Source of the DNA: an uncultured Actinomycetes bacterium
Lineage (GTDB): Bacteria > Actinomycetota > Acidimicrobiia > Acidimicrobiales > Microtrichaceae
DNA length: 52,024 nucleotides
Assembly: GCA_903852755.1 (NCBI GenBank)
Contig: CAINRS010000134.1
Span: 1-52,024 of the forward strand
Direction: 5' to 3'
Shown: in pieces, positions 28,322-35,616 of the stretch
How the letters are laid out: each line of letters begins with the position of its first letter
Numbering within the stretch: position 1 is the first letter of the stretch
Notes under the pieces: generated by a model
Seen by the model: the letters and a program-made list of their open reading frames with translations, nothing else
The model's database searches: none
Told to the model about the DNA's origin: nothing
Made by a program: the position numbers and the translations under genes

Positions 28322-28921
28322 TCAGTGCACCCGGAGGACCCGGTAGCCACGCCGGGAGCGGACCCGCTCCACGTTGCGGCCCAGGCTGGTGATCCAGGTG
28401 CCCAGGGAGTCGGCTCCGAGGTGCCGCGAGACGACCAGCCAGGCCTCGCCGTCCGGCTGCAGGCGTCCGAGCCAGTGCTCGAGCAGGTCGTGCAGTGCGT
28501 CCTTGCCGATCCTGATCGGCGGGTTGGACACGACTGCGGCGAACCGGAGGTCGGCCGGCGCCTCGTCGGGCGCGACCACCGAGACCTCAGCCCCGAGGTT
28601 CGCGGCGTTGTGGCGACAGTCGGCCCGGGCCCGGGGGTTGACGTCGACGGCCCAGACCTCGCGCGCTGGGTCGCGGAGGGCGACCGCCACGGCCAGCGCG
28701 CCGGCACCGCACCCGAGGTCCAGCACGGGCCCGGTCGGCCAGATGGCGGGGTCCGGCAGGCTCGAGAGCAGGAGCGCCGTTCCGGGGTCGAGTCGGTGTG
28801 GCGAGAAGGTGCCGCCGGTGGTCCGGAGCTCGACCGTCCGACCGTCCAGTTCGACGGGGACCAGGCGTGAACGAGGGGTGGAGCCCGGGTCCTCCGAGAA
28901 GTAGTGGTCGGTGCCCGGCAC
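28322..28921 (-). CDS. RsmC-like class I SAM methyltransferase
   Basis: A 199-residue protein with TGGTFSPHRLDPGTALLLSSLP, AdoMet motif I VLDLGCGAG (66-74), the acidic post-II strand VWAVDVNPRA, and the amino-methylating SNPP motif (132-135). This combination is that of the RsmC/RlmG N2-guanine rRNA methyltransferases, but only the catalytic half is present, as in many actinobacterial homologues. The substrate is inferred as rRNA. The start GTG 28921 lies 7 nt after a minus-strand TACCGT box, so the mRNA is probably leaderless and shares a bidirectional promoter with def. Confidence 0.85.
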   Translation of the reverse strand: MPGTDHYFSEDPGSTPRSRLVPVELDGRTVELRTTGGTFSPHRLDPGTALLLSSLPDPAIWPTGPVLDLGCGAGALAVAVALRDPAREVWAVDVNPRARADCRHNAANLGAEVSVVAPDEAPADLRFAAVVSNPPIRIGKDALHDLLEHWLGRLQPDGEAWLVVSRHLGADSLGTWITSLGRNVERVRSRRGYRVLRVH

Positions 28922-28928
28922 GTCGGTG

Positions 28929-28938
28929 ACGGTAGCCT
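28929..28938. promoter_or_regulatory. Bidirectional leaderless promoter with overlapping -10 elements
   Basis: On the plus strand TAGCCT (28933-28938) lies 6 nt before the def GTG (28945). On the minus strand TACCGT (28934 to 28929) lies 7 nt before the methyltransferase GTG (28921). The two -10 elements share the TA at 28933-28934, and only 23 bp separate the two start codons. No RBS fits on either side. Confidence 0.65.
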
Positions 28939-28944
28939 CACGGT

Positions 28945-29487
28945 GTGGACAGTCCGCACACGATCCGCATCATCGGCGATCCGGTGCTGCGCGAGCGCGC
29001 CGCCGAGGTGACCGACATCGACGGTCGACTGGCGCGGCTCTGCGAGGACATGTTCTCGACCATGTACGCCGCTCCGGGAGTCGGCCTGGCTGCTCCGCAG
29101 GTCGGGGTGGCCAAGCGTTTCTTCGTCTACGACGTCGAGGACCACGTGGGCCCCCAGGTCCTGATCAACCCCGTGATCGAGGAGTCGGAGGGGGAGTGGG
29201 AGTTCACCGAGGGGTGCCTGAGCATCCCCGGCCTGCACTTCGACATCGTCCGCCCCAGGGTCGTCCACGTGACCGGGAGGAACCTCGACGGTGACGAGGT
29301 GAGCCTGACCGCCGAGGACTTCCTGGCCCGGGTGATCCAGCACGAGCTCGACCACCTCGACGGCGTGCTCATGGTCGAGCGTCTCGACGAGGACCAGCGG
29401 AAGGCGGCCCGTCGGGCGGTCCGGAAGCTGCAGCTCGAGGCGACCGAACCGCCGACCGGTCTCGCCGCCCGGTTCGGGCTGCGGTGA
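28945..29487 (+). CDS. def: Peptide deformylase
   Basis: A 180-residue metalloenzyme removing the N-formyl group from nascent proteins. All three motifs are intact: GVGLAAPQ (45-52), EGCLSIP (89-95, metal Cys 91) and HELDH (133-137, metal His 133/137 and catalytic Glu). It is followed by fmt with a 4-bp overlap, the classic def-fmt-rsmB operon. GTG 28945 is chosen over GTG 28943, which is out of frame. Confidence 0.97.
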   Translation: MDSPHTIRIIGDPVLRERAAEVTDIDGRLARLCEDMFSTMYAAPGVGLAAPQVGVAKRFFVYDVEDHVGPQVLINPVIEESEGEWEFTEGCLSIPGLHFDIVRPRVVHVTGRNLDGDEVSLTAEDFLARVIQHELDHLDGVLMVERLDEDQRKAARRAVRKLQLEATEPPTGLAARFGLR

Positions 29488-30365
29488 GGCTCGCGTACCT
29501 CGGCTCGCCGCAGATCGCCTGTCCGCCGCTCCGGGCGCTCGTCGACGCCGGTCACGAGGTCGCCGTCGTCGTGACCAACCCCGACCGTCGCCGGGGCCGG
29601 GGAGGATCCCGGACTCCGACTCCCGTGAAGCAGCTCGCGCTCGAACTCGGGCTCCCCGTGGACGAGGATCCGCTCGCAGTGACCCGCGTCGGCGCCGAGC
29701 TGGGGGTCGTGGTCGCCTACGGTCGCATCCTCGCCACCGAGGTGCTCGACGCGCTCCCCGTGGTCAACCTGCACTTCTCGCTGCTGCCCCGGTGGCGCGG
29801 GGCCGCACCGGTGGAACGCGCGATCCTCGCCGGTGACGACCGGACGGGCGTGTGCCTCATGGAGGTCGAGCCGACGCTCGACACCGGTGCGGTGTTCGCC
29901 TGCCTCGAGCACGGCATCGGCCCCCGGACGACGGCCGCGGAGCTGTCGGACGAGCTCAGCCGGCTCGGAGCCGACCTGCTCGTCGCCGAGCTGGGGCGGG
30001 GACTGGGGAGCCCGTCGCCGCAGTCGGCCGACGGTGTCACGTACGCCGCCAAGCTGACCTCGGCGGACCGTCGACTGGACTGGTCGGGGTCGGCCACCGA
30101 GCTCGACCGTGTCGTGCGGGTCGGTGGCGCGTGGACGGAGTTCCGCGGTCGCCGGCTCCGGGTGCAGGCCGCTGCCCCCGACACGGGGAGCGCGCCCGGC
30201 ACCCGGCCCGGGGCGTTGCTCGGGCCGCCGGGCCTGCGGGTCGCCTGCGGCGACGGCAGCGTCCTCGAGCTGCTGGTGGTTCGCCCCGAGGGCCGGGGCG
30301 ACCAGGTGGCTGCCGACTTCCTGAGCGGCTACCGCCCCCGCACCGGGGAGGCACTCGGTGCCTGA
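29484..30365 (+). CDS. fmt: Methionyl-tRNA formyltransferase
   Basis: A 293-residue enzyme formylating initiator Met-tRNA. The catalytic motif NLHFSLLPRWRGAAPVERAIL contains the Asn-His pair and SLLPxxRG signature. EVEPTLDTGAVF supplies the catalytic Asp. A C-terminal OB-like domain (about 200-290) is present. The insertion loop between the first strands is RRRGRGGSRTPTPVK. GTG overlaps def; the C-terminus overlaps rsmB by 8 bp. Confidence 0.96.
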   Translation: MRLAYLGSPQIACPPLRALVDAGHEVAVVVTNPDRRRGRGGSRTPTPVKQLALELGLPVDEDPLAVTRVGAELGVVVAYGRILATEVLDALPVVNLHFSLLPRWRGAAPVERAILAGDDRTGVCLMEVEPTLDTGAVFACLEHGIGPRTTAAELSDELSRLGADLLVAELGRGLGSPSPQSADGVTYAAKLTSADRRLDWSGSATELDRVVRVGGAWTEFRGRRLRVQAAAPDTGSAPGTRPGALLGPPGLRVACGDGSVLELLVVRPEGRGDQVAADFLSGYRPRTGEALGA

Positions 30366-31506
30366 ACCGGGGCCGGGGGTCGCCGCCCGGCGGCTGGCGG
30401 TCCGGGTGCTCGAGCGGGTGGAGGACGACGGTGCGTACACCAACCTGGCGCTCCGTCACGCACTCGACGAATCGGACCTCGACGATGCCGACCGTCGGCT
30501 CGTGACCGATCTGGTCGCGGGCACCGTCCGTCGTCGACGGTCCCTCGACGCCCTGCTCGACCCGCACCTGCGGCGCACGCCACCGCCTGCGGCGCGCCGC
30601 CCCCTGCGGCTCGGGGCCTACCAGCTCGCCCACCGGTCCGACCTGCCCGACTACGCCGTGGTCTCCACGACCGTTGCGGCTGCCCCGCAGCGCTTCCGCG
30701 GGCTCGTCAACGCCGTCCTCCGCCGGGTCGGCGCCGACCTCGCCGCCGGTCGTCGGCCGGAGGTGTCGCGAGCGGTCGAACTCAGCTACCCGGACTGGAT
30801 CCACGACCTCCTGGTGGCCGACCTCGGGGAGTCGGCTGCGTCGTCGGCCATGTCGGCCATGAACGAGCCTCCACCGGTCAGCACCCGGGCCGACGGGTAC
30901 GTGCAGGACCTGGCCTCGCAGTGGGTCGCCGCCCTGGTGGGGGCGGGTCCGGACGACCTGGTGCTCGACGTCTGCGGGGCGCCCGGAGGCAAGGCCACGG
31001 CGCTGGCCGGCACCGGGGCCACGGTCGTGGCGTGCGAGCCCGGAGGCACGCGGCTCGGACTGCTCGCCGCTGCGGCCCGCCGAACGGGTCCCGGCCGCGT
31101 GCTCGTCGTCGCCGCCGACGGGCGGGCCCTGCCGGTGCTCGACGGCCGTGTCGACCGGGTGCTGGTGGACGCACCGTGTTCAGGTCTCGGGGTCCTGGGC
31201 CGTCGGGCGGATGCGCGATGGAGGATCGACGCCGGCGCTCCGGAACGGCTCGCCGACCTCCAGGTCGAGCTGTTGCGTTCCGCCGTCGAGGTGTTGCGGC
31301 CGGGGGGCGAGCTGACCTACAGCGTGTGCACGCTCACCCGGGCCGAGACCATCGGGGTCGACCTCCGCCTCGGGGAACTCGAACCCCGCCTCGAGGTGCT
31401 CGCACCTCCCGGTCCACCGTGGACGCCGCACGGCCGGGGGGCGTTGCTGCTCCCGGTGGGTGGCGCGCACGACGGAATGGCGGTGTTCCGGTACCGCCGC
31501 ACCTGA
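30358..31506 (+). CDS. rsmB: 16S rRNA m5C methyltransferase RsmB (Sun/Fmu)
   Basis: A 382-residue two-domain protein. The N-terminal NusB-like RNA-binding domain (about 8-140) contains LAVRVLERVEDDGAYTNLAL and RPLRLGAYQLAHRSDLPDYAV. The Rossmann methyltransferase domain has VLDVCGAPGGKATALA, catalytic DAPCSGLG and YSVCTLTRAE with the two Cys used for m5C release. It targets C967-type positions of 16S rRNA. GTG start overlapping fmt. Confidence 0.95.
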   Translation: MPEPGPGVAARRLAVRVLERVEDDGAYTNLALRHALDESDLDDADRRLVTDLVAGTVRRRRSLDALLDPHLRRTPPPAARRPLRLGAYQLAHRSDLPDYAVVSTTVAAAPQRFRGLVNAVLRRVGADLAAGRRPEVSRAVELSYPDWIHDLLVADLGESAASSAMSAMNEPPPVSTRADGYVQDLASQWVAALVGAGPDDLVLDVCGAPGGKATALAGTGATVVACEPGGTRLGLLAAAARRTGPGRVLVVAADGRALPVLDGRVDRVLVDAPCSGLGVLGRRADARWRIDAGAPERLADLQVELLRSAVEVLRPGGELTYSVCTLTRAETIGVDLRLGELEPRLEVLAPPGPPWTPHGRGALLLPVGGAHDGMAVFRYRRT

Positions 31507-31514
31507 GTCGACGG

Positions 31515-31520
31515 TACGCT
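31515..31520 (+). promoter_or_regulatory. Candidate -10 of a leaderless promoter for the Mog/MoaB gene
   Basis: TACGCT lies 6 nt before GTG 31527, in the 20-bp gap after rsmB. No RBS is present. Confidence 0.45.
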
Positions 31521-31526
31521 GCCGAC

Positions 31527-32021
31527 GTGGTCCAACCCGGTGAAGGTCGACGTCGGCTCGCCAAGGTGCTCACCGTCTCGGACAGCGTCGACGCCGGCGA
31601 CCGGGAGGATCTGGGCGGCTCGGCCGTGGTCGACCGACTGGACCGGGCCGGCCTCGAGGTGATCGAGCACCGGGTGGTCTCGGACTCGGTCGAGGAGGTC
31701 GCCAACGCCCTCAGCTACATGGCCTACGGCTTCAACGGGCTCATCGTGACGACCGGGGGCACGGGCTTCGGCCCGCGTGACGTGACCCCGGAGGGCACGG
31801 CGAGGGTCCTCGACCGGTCGGCCCCGGGTCTGGCCGAGGCGATGCGGGCGGTCAACCCCCTCGGGCGGTTGAGCCGGGGGACCGCAGGGATCCGGGGTGC
31901 GTCCCTGATCGTCAACACGCCGGGGAGTCCCTCCGGTGCGATCGAGATGCTCGAGGCGATCCTCGACGTGGTCGACCACGCGCTCGACCTGCTCGGCGGG
32001 GTCCAGGGCCACCACGACTGA
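31527..32021 (+). CDS. MoaB/Mog family molybdopterin adenylyltransferase-like protein
   Basis: A 164-residue MoCF-fold protein. LTVSDSVDAGDREDLGGSAV, IVTTGGTGFGPRDVTPEGT, and VNTPGSPSGAIEMLEAILDV match MoaB/MogA, which adenylylates molybdopterin before molybdenum insertion. GTG 31527 is preferred because a -10 element sits just upstream; the frame is open further up only within rsmB. No other molybdenum-cofactor gene is in the window, so the physiological role (Moco synthesis or a paralogue) is inferred. It probably forms a single-gene transcript. Confidence 0.9.
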   Translation: MVQPGEGRRRLAKVLTVSDSVDAGDREDLGGSAVVDRLDRAGLEVIEHRVVSDSVEEVANALSYMAYGFNGLIVTTGGTGFGPRDVTPEGTARVLDRSAPGLAEAMRAVNPLGRLSRGTAGIRGASLIVNTPGSPSGAIEMLEAILDVVDHALDLLGGVQGHHD

Positions 32022-32059
32022 ACGGTCCCGCCGGGGTGGGTCGCCGCCCCGGACGGGTC

Positions 32060-32065
32060 TAGGCT
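32060..32065 (+). promoter_or_regulatory. Candidate -10 of the rib operon promoter
   Basis: TAGGCT ends 9 nt before the ribD ATG (32075). With only 53 bp between genes there is no room for an FMN riboswitch. Confidence 0.45.
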
Positions 32066-32074
32066 TGGCGCTCC

Positions 32075-33154
32075 ATGTCCTCCATCGAGCCCGCGGGCGA
32101 CGCTGTCGATCGGCAGTGCATGGCCCGGGCGATCGCGGCCGCTGCCCGATCGCGTTGCGTCGCACCCCCGAACCCGTGGGTCGGAGCCGTCGTCCGGACG
32201 CCGGACGGCCGCACCTACGAGGGCTCGACCGAGCGGGTCGGGGGTCGTCACGCCGAGGTCGTTGCGCTCGACGCCGCCGGCGCGGATGCCCTCGGCGCCA
32301 CCCTCTACGTGACGCTCGAACCCTGCGCCCACCACGGTCGGACCCCGCCCTGTGCCGACGCAGTCGTCGCTGCCGGGATCACCCGGGTCGTCGTGGGGAT
32401 CGAGGATCCGGACCCGGCGGTGTCGGGCAGGGGAGTGGCGGCGCTGCGGGCTGCGGGTGTCACCGTCGACGTGGGCGTCCAGGCGGCCCAGGTCGCCAAC
32501 CAGCTGCGTCCCTACCTCAAGCACCGCCGGACCGGCCGACCCTGGGTGGTGCTCAAGCTGGCGGCCTCGACCGACGGCAGGACCGCCGCCCCCAACGGGA
32601 CCAGTCAGTGGATCACGTCACCGGAGGCGAGGGCGGACGGGCACCGGCTGCGGGCCGAGTCGGATGCGATCCTGGTCGGTGCGGGGACGGTCCGCAGGGA
32701 CGATCCATCCCTCACGGTGCGCGACCACCACGATCCGATGGTCCCGGAGCGCGGAGGACTCGATCCCCGGCGGATCGTGCTCGGCACGGCGCCGCTCGAC
32801 GCAGCGGTGCACCCGTGCACCGAGGTCAAGGGTGAGCTCACCGACGTGCTCGACCAGCTCGGCGAGGAGGGCGTGGTGCAGCTGCTCGTCGAGGGTGGTG
32901 CCCGGGTGGCGGGCGAGTTCCACCGGGCCGGGCTCGTCGACCGCTACGTGGTGTACCTCGCCCCGGCCCTGTTCGGCGGGAGTGACGCACCGGGGCTGTT
33001 CGCAGGCGCGGGCGCGTTCGACATCTCGGAGGTCTGGCGTGGCCGGTTCTCCAGCGTCGAGCGGGTGGGTGACGACCTCCGGATCGAGCTCGCGCCTCCG
33101 GACCGGGACGACGACCACGACGCCGGTCGCCCCGACGACCGCGAGCCATCCTGA
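32075..33154 (+). CDS. ribD: Bifunctional diaminohydroxyphosphoribosylaminopyrimidine deaminase / reductase
   Basis: A 359-residue enzyme for two steps of riboflavin synthesis. Deaminase domain (about 10-150): PNPWVGAVV, GRHAEVVAL and the zinc motif TLEPCAHHGRTPPC. Reductase domain (about 155-350): VVLKLAASTDGRTA, SQWITSPEARADGHRLRAESDAILVGAGTV as separate conserved blocks, LLVEGGARVAGEF and LAPALFGG. The C-terminal 15 residues are Asp-rich and unconserved. It is followed after 1 bp by ribE. Confidence 0.96.
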   Translation: MSSIEPAGDAVDRQCMARAIAAAARSRCVAPPNPWVGAVVRTPDGRTYEGSTERVGGRHAEVVALDAAGADALGATLYVTLEPCAHHGRTPPCADAVVAAGITRVVVGIEDPDPAVSGRGVAALRAAGVTVDVGVQAAQVANQLRPYLKHRRTGRPWVVLKLAASTDGRTAAPNGTSQWITSPEARADGHRLRAESDAILVGAGTVRRDDPSLTVRDHHDPMVPERGGLDPRRIVLGTAPLDAAVHPCTEVKGELTDVLDQLGEEGVVQLLVEGGARVAGEFHRAGLVDRYVVYLAPALFGGSDAPGLFAGAGAFDISEVWRGRFSSVERVGDDLRIELAPPDRDDDHDAGRPDDREPS

Positions 33155-33155
33155 C

Positions 33156-33782
33156 GTGTTCACCGGAATCGTCGAGGAACTCGGCCGCGTCGAGCGGAGC
33201 GAGGGGCCGGACCTCGTGGTCGCCGCGTCCGTCGTGCTCGAGGACGTGACCATGGGTGCGTCCATCGCCGTGAACGGGTGCTGCCTGACGGTGGTCGAGT
33301 GGTCCGACGGCTGGTGGCGGGCAGAGCTCAGCCCCGAGACCCTGTCCCGGACCTCGCTCGGTGCCCTGTCCCCGGGTGACCCGGTCAACCTGGAGCGACC
33401 GGTGCGGCTGTCGGACCGTCTGGGCGGGCACCTCGTCCAGGGGCACGTGGACGCCGTCGGCCGGATCGTCAAGCCGGCGCCCGACCTGGCGGTCAGCGTG
33501 CCGGACCGACTCCTCCGCTACCTGGTCGAGAAGGGCTCGGTGACGATCGACGGCGTGAGCCTGACGGTCGTCGAGGTGCTCGCCGACGGGTGCACCGTCG
33601 CCGTGATCCCCCACACGATGGAGGTGACCACGCTCGGTGTGCGTCGGGAGGGTGATCCGGTCAATCTGGAGGTCGACGTGATGGCCAAGTACGCCGAGCG
33701 ACTGCTCGTCGGGTACACCGGAGCGTCGGAGCCCGGCCAGGTGGACGGGCCGGTCGGAGACGAGGAGACCCCCCGTGCGTGA
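33156..33782 (+). CDS. ribE: Riboflavin synthase alpha chain
   Basis: A 208-residue enzyme dismutating two lumazines to riboflavin. Starts MFTGIVEELG, the nearly invariant family N-terminus, fixing GTG 33156. Two repeated beta-barrels: first with SIAVNGCCLTVVEW and GGHLVQGHVDAVG, second with SVTIDGVSLTVVEV and VNLEVDVMAKYAERLL. The C-terminal 20 residues are variable. It overlaps ribBA by 8 bp. Confidence 0.96.
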   Translation: MFTGIVEELGRVERSEGPDLVVAASVVLEDVTMGASIAVNGCCLTVVEWSDGWWRAELSPETLSRTSLGALSPGDPVNLERPVRLSDRLGGHLVQGHVDAVGRIVKPAPDLAVSVPDRLLRYLVEKGSVTIDGVSLTVVEVLADGCTVAVIPHTMEVTTLGVRREGDPVNLEVDVMAKYAERLLVGYTGASEPGQVDGPVGDEETPRA

Positions 33783-35022
33783 GTCGGTCGAGGAGCAGGA
33801 GGCCGGCGACTCGCCGTTCGCCACCATCGCCGAGGCCGTGGACGCCGTGTCCCGCGGTGAGATCGTCGTGGTCGTCGACGACGAGGACCGTGAGAACGAG
33901 GGCGACCTCATCATGGCGGCCGACGCCGCGACGCCCGAGAAGATCGCATTCTTCGTCCGCCACACGTCGGGGGTGATCTGTGCGCCACTGACGGGTGAGC
34001 GGCTCGACGAGCTCCAGATCCCGCTCATGGTGCGGGACAACACCGAGTCCCACCGCACGGCCTTCACGTACTCGGTGGACCTGGTCCACGGGACGTCGAC
34101 CGGGATCTCTGCGGCCGACCGGGCCGCGACCCTGGTGGCGCTGACCGATCCCGCCACCCGGCCCGGCGACCTGGCGCGGCCCGGGCACATCTTCCCCCTG
34201 CGGTACGCGACCGGAGGAGTGCTCAAGCGGGCCGGTCACACCGAGGCTGCGGTCGACCTGGCCCGTCTCGCCGGGAGGGCCCCCGCCGGTGTGCTCTGCG
34301 AGATCGTCAACGACGACGGCACGATGGCGCGGGTCCCCGACCTGGTCGAGTTCTGCGCCGAGCACGGCCTGCTGCTCATCAGCATCGCCCAGCTGATCCG
34401 GTACCGACGCCAGACCGAGAAGCTGGTGCGCCGGATCGCCGAGGCCCGGATCCCGACCGACTGGGGCGACTTCACGTGCTACGTCTACGAGTCGGTCCTC
34501 GACGGTGAGCAGCACGTCGCACTCGTGCGGGGAGCGGTGCAGGGAGAGGAGGACGTGCTCGTCCGTGTGCACTCCGAGTGCCTGACCGGGGACGTGTTCG
34601 GGTCGCTCCGCTGCGACTGTGGTGTGCAGCTCGACAAGGCGATGCAGCGGATCGCGGCCGAGGGCCTCGGTGTGCTCGTCTACCTGCGGGGGCACGAGGG
34701 TCGGGGCATCGGACTCGGCCACAAGATCCGGGCCTACAGCCTCCAGGAACAGGGACGGGACACCGTCGAGGCGAACGTCGAGCTCGGCCTGCCCGTGGAC
34801 TCACGCGAGTACGGGATCGGCGCCCAGATCCTGAACGACCTCGGGATCACGACAATGCGCCTGATGACGAACAACCCTGCGAAGTACGGCGGTCTCGAGG
34901 GGTTCGGACTGGCGATCACGGGCCGGGAGCCGGTCGTGACCACACCGAACCCCGAGAACGCCGAGTACCTCCGGACCAAGCGCGAGCGGATGGGCCACCT
35001 CATCGACGAGGCCGACTCGTGA
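33775..35022 (+). CDS. ribBA: Bifunctional 3,4-dihydroxy-2-butanone-4-phosphate synthase / GTP cyclohydrolase II
   Basis: A 415-residue fusion typical of actinobacteria. RibB part (about 1-215): DDEDRENEGDLIMAA, RHTSGVIC, ESHRTAFTYSVD and CEIVNDDG. RibA part (about 220-405): zinc site CLTGDVFGSLRCDCG (three Cys), YLRGHEGRGIGL with catalytic Arg/Asp neighbours, and LMTNNPAKYGGLEGFG. Both active sites look complete. It supplies both riboflavin precursors from Ru5P and GTP. GTG 33775 overlaps ribE. Confidence 0.97.
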   Translation: MRESVEEQEAGDSPFATIAEAVDAVSRGEIVVVVDDEDRENEGDLIMAADAATPEKIAFFVRHTSGVICAPLTGERLDELQIPLMVRDNTESHRTAFTYSVDLVHGTSTGISAADRAATLVALTDPATRPGDLARPGHIFPLRYATGGVLKRAGHTEAAVDLARLAGRAPAGVLCEIVNDDGTMARVPDLVEFCAEHGLLLISIAQLIRYRRQTEKLVRRIAEARIPTDWGDFTCYVYESVLDGEQHVALVRGAVQGEEDVLVRVHSECLTGDVFGSLRCDCGVQLDKAMQRIAAEGLGVLVYLRGHEGRGIGLGHKIRAYSLQEQGRDTVEANVELGLPVDSREYGIGAQILNDLGITTMRLMTNNPAKYGGLEGFGLAITGREPVVTTPNPENAEYLRTKRERMGHLIDEADS

Positions 35023-35041
35023 GCCGATCCGTCGGGGTGCG

Positions 35042-35066
35042 CACCGGGGGAGTCGCTCCCGGGGTG
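35042..35066 (+). other. Hairpin between ribBA and ribH
   Basis: GGGAG (35048-35052) pairs with CTCCC (35056-35060) across a TCG loop, extended after a small internal loop by CACC/GGTG. It lies 17 nt before the ribH RBS. It may tune ribH expression or processing; weak evidence. Confidence 0.3.
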
Positions 35067-35094
35067 GTCGGACAGCGCGGACAGGAGGGTCGAC

Positions 35095-35598
35095 GTGGGA
35101 CGTGACTTCGTGGCGGTGGGAGCCGACCTGCCGGAGCTCGACGGCACCGGGGTCCGCATCGGTGTGGCCTGCGCGCGCTGGAACCGGGCGATCACCGACC
35201 GGCTCCTCGCCGGCTTCTCGGCCCGGGCGGAGGCCCTCGGTGTCCGCCCCGACGACGTCGACGTGGCCTGGGTCCCGGGCGCCTTCGAGCTCCCCCTCGC
35301 GGCGTCGGCACTGGCACGGACAGGCCGCTACGACGCCGTCGTCGCCATCGGTGCGGTCATCCGGGGGGACACCGCGCACTTCGACTTCGTCGCCGGCGGC
35401 GCGGCGGAGGGGCTCCTGCGGGTCCAGCTCGACACCGGCGTGCCCGTGGTCTTCGGGGTGCTCACCACCGAGAACCGCCGGCAGGCGCTGGTGCGGTCGT
35501 CGGTCGACGGGGACGTCGAGGGCGACGACAAGGGCGCCGAGGCGGCCGAGGTCGCCCTCGAGATGGTCGCCGTCCTCCGGGCGATCGCGTCGGGGTGA
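35095..35598 (+). CDS. ribH: 6,7-dimethyl-8-ribityllumazine synthase
   Basis: A 167-residue enzyme that assembles the lumazine in icosahedral or pentameric capsids. IGVACARWNRAITDRLL is the N-terminal strand and helix. WVPGAFELPLAA binds substrate. IRGDTAHFDFVA holds the catalytic His. GVPVVFGVLTTEN and DDKGAEAAEVALEMV are conserved. A strong RBS (AGGAGG, 35083-35088) precedes GTG. It ends the plus-strand rib operon, 18 bp from a convergent gene. In many actinobacteria hisE-hisG follow directly; here a three-gene minus-strand block intervenes. Confidence 0.96.
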   Translation: MGRDFVAVGADLPELDGTGVRIGVACARWNRAITDRLLAGFSARAEALGVRPDDVDVAWVPGAFELPLAASALARTGRYDAVVAIGAVIRGDTAHFDFVAGGAAEGLLRVQLDTGVPVVFGVLTTENRRQALVRSSVDGDVEGDDKGAEAAEVALEMVAVLRAIASG

Positions 35599-35616
35599 CG
35601 CCCCGGTCGCAGTGCC

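Noticed and set aside
32022-32074. FMN riboswitch before the rib operon
   Set aside because: Only 53 bp are available and no conserved RFN-element segments are visible.
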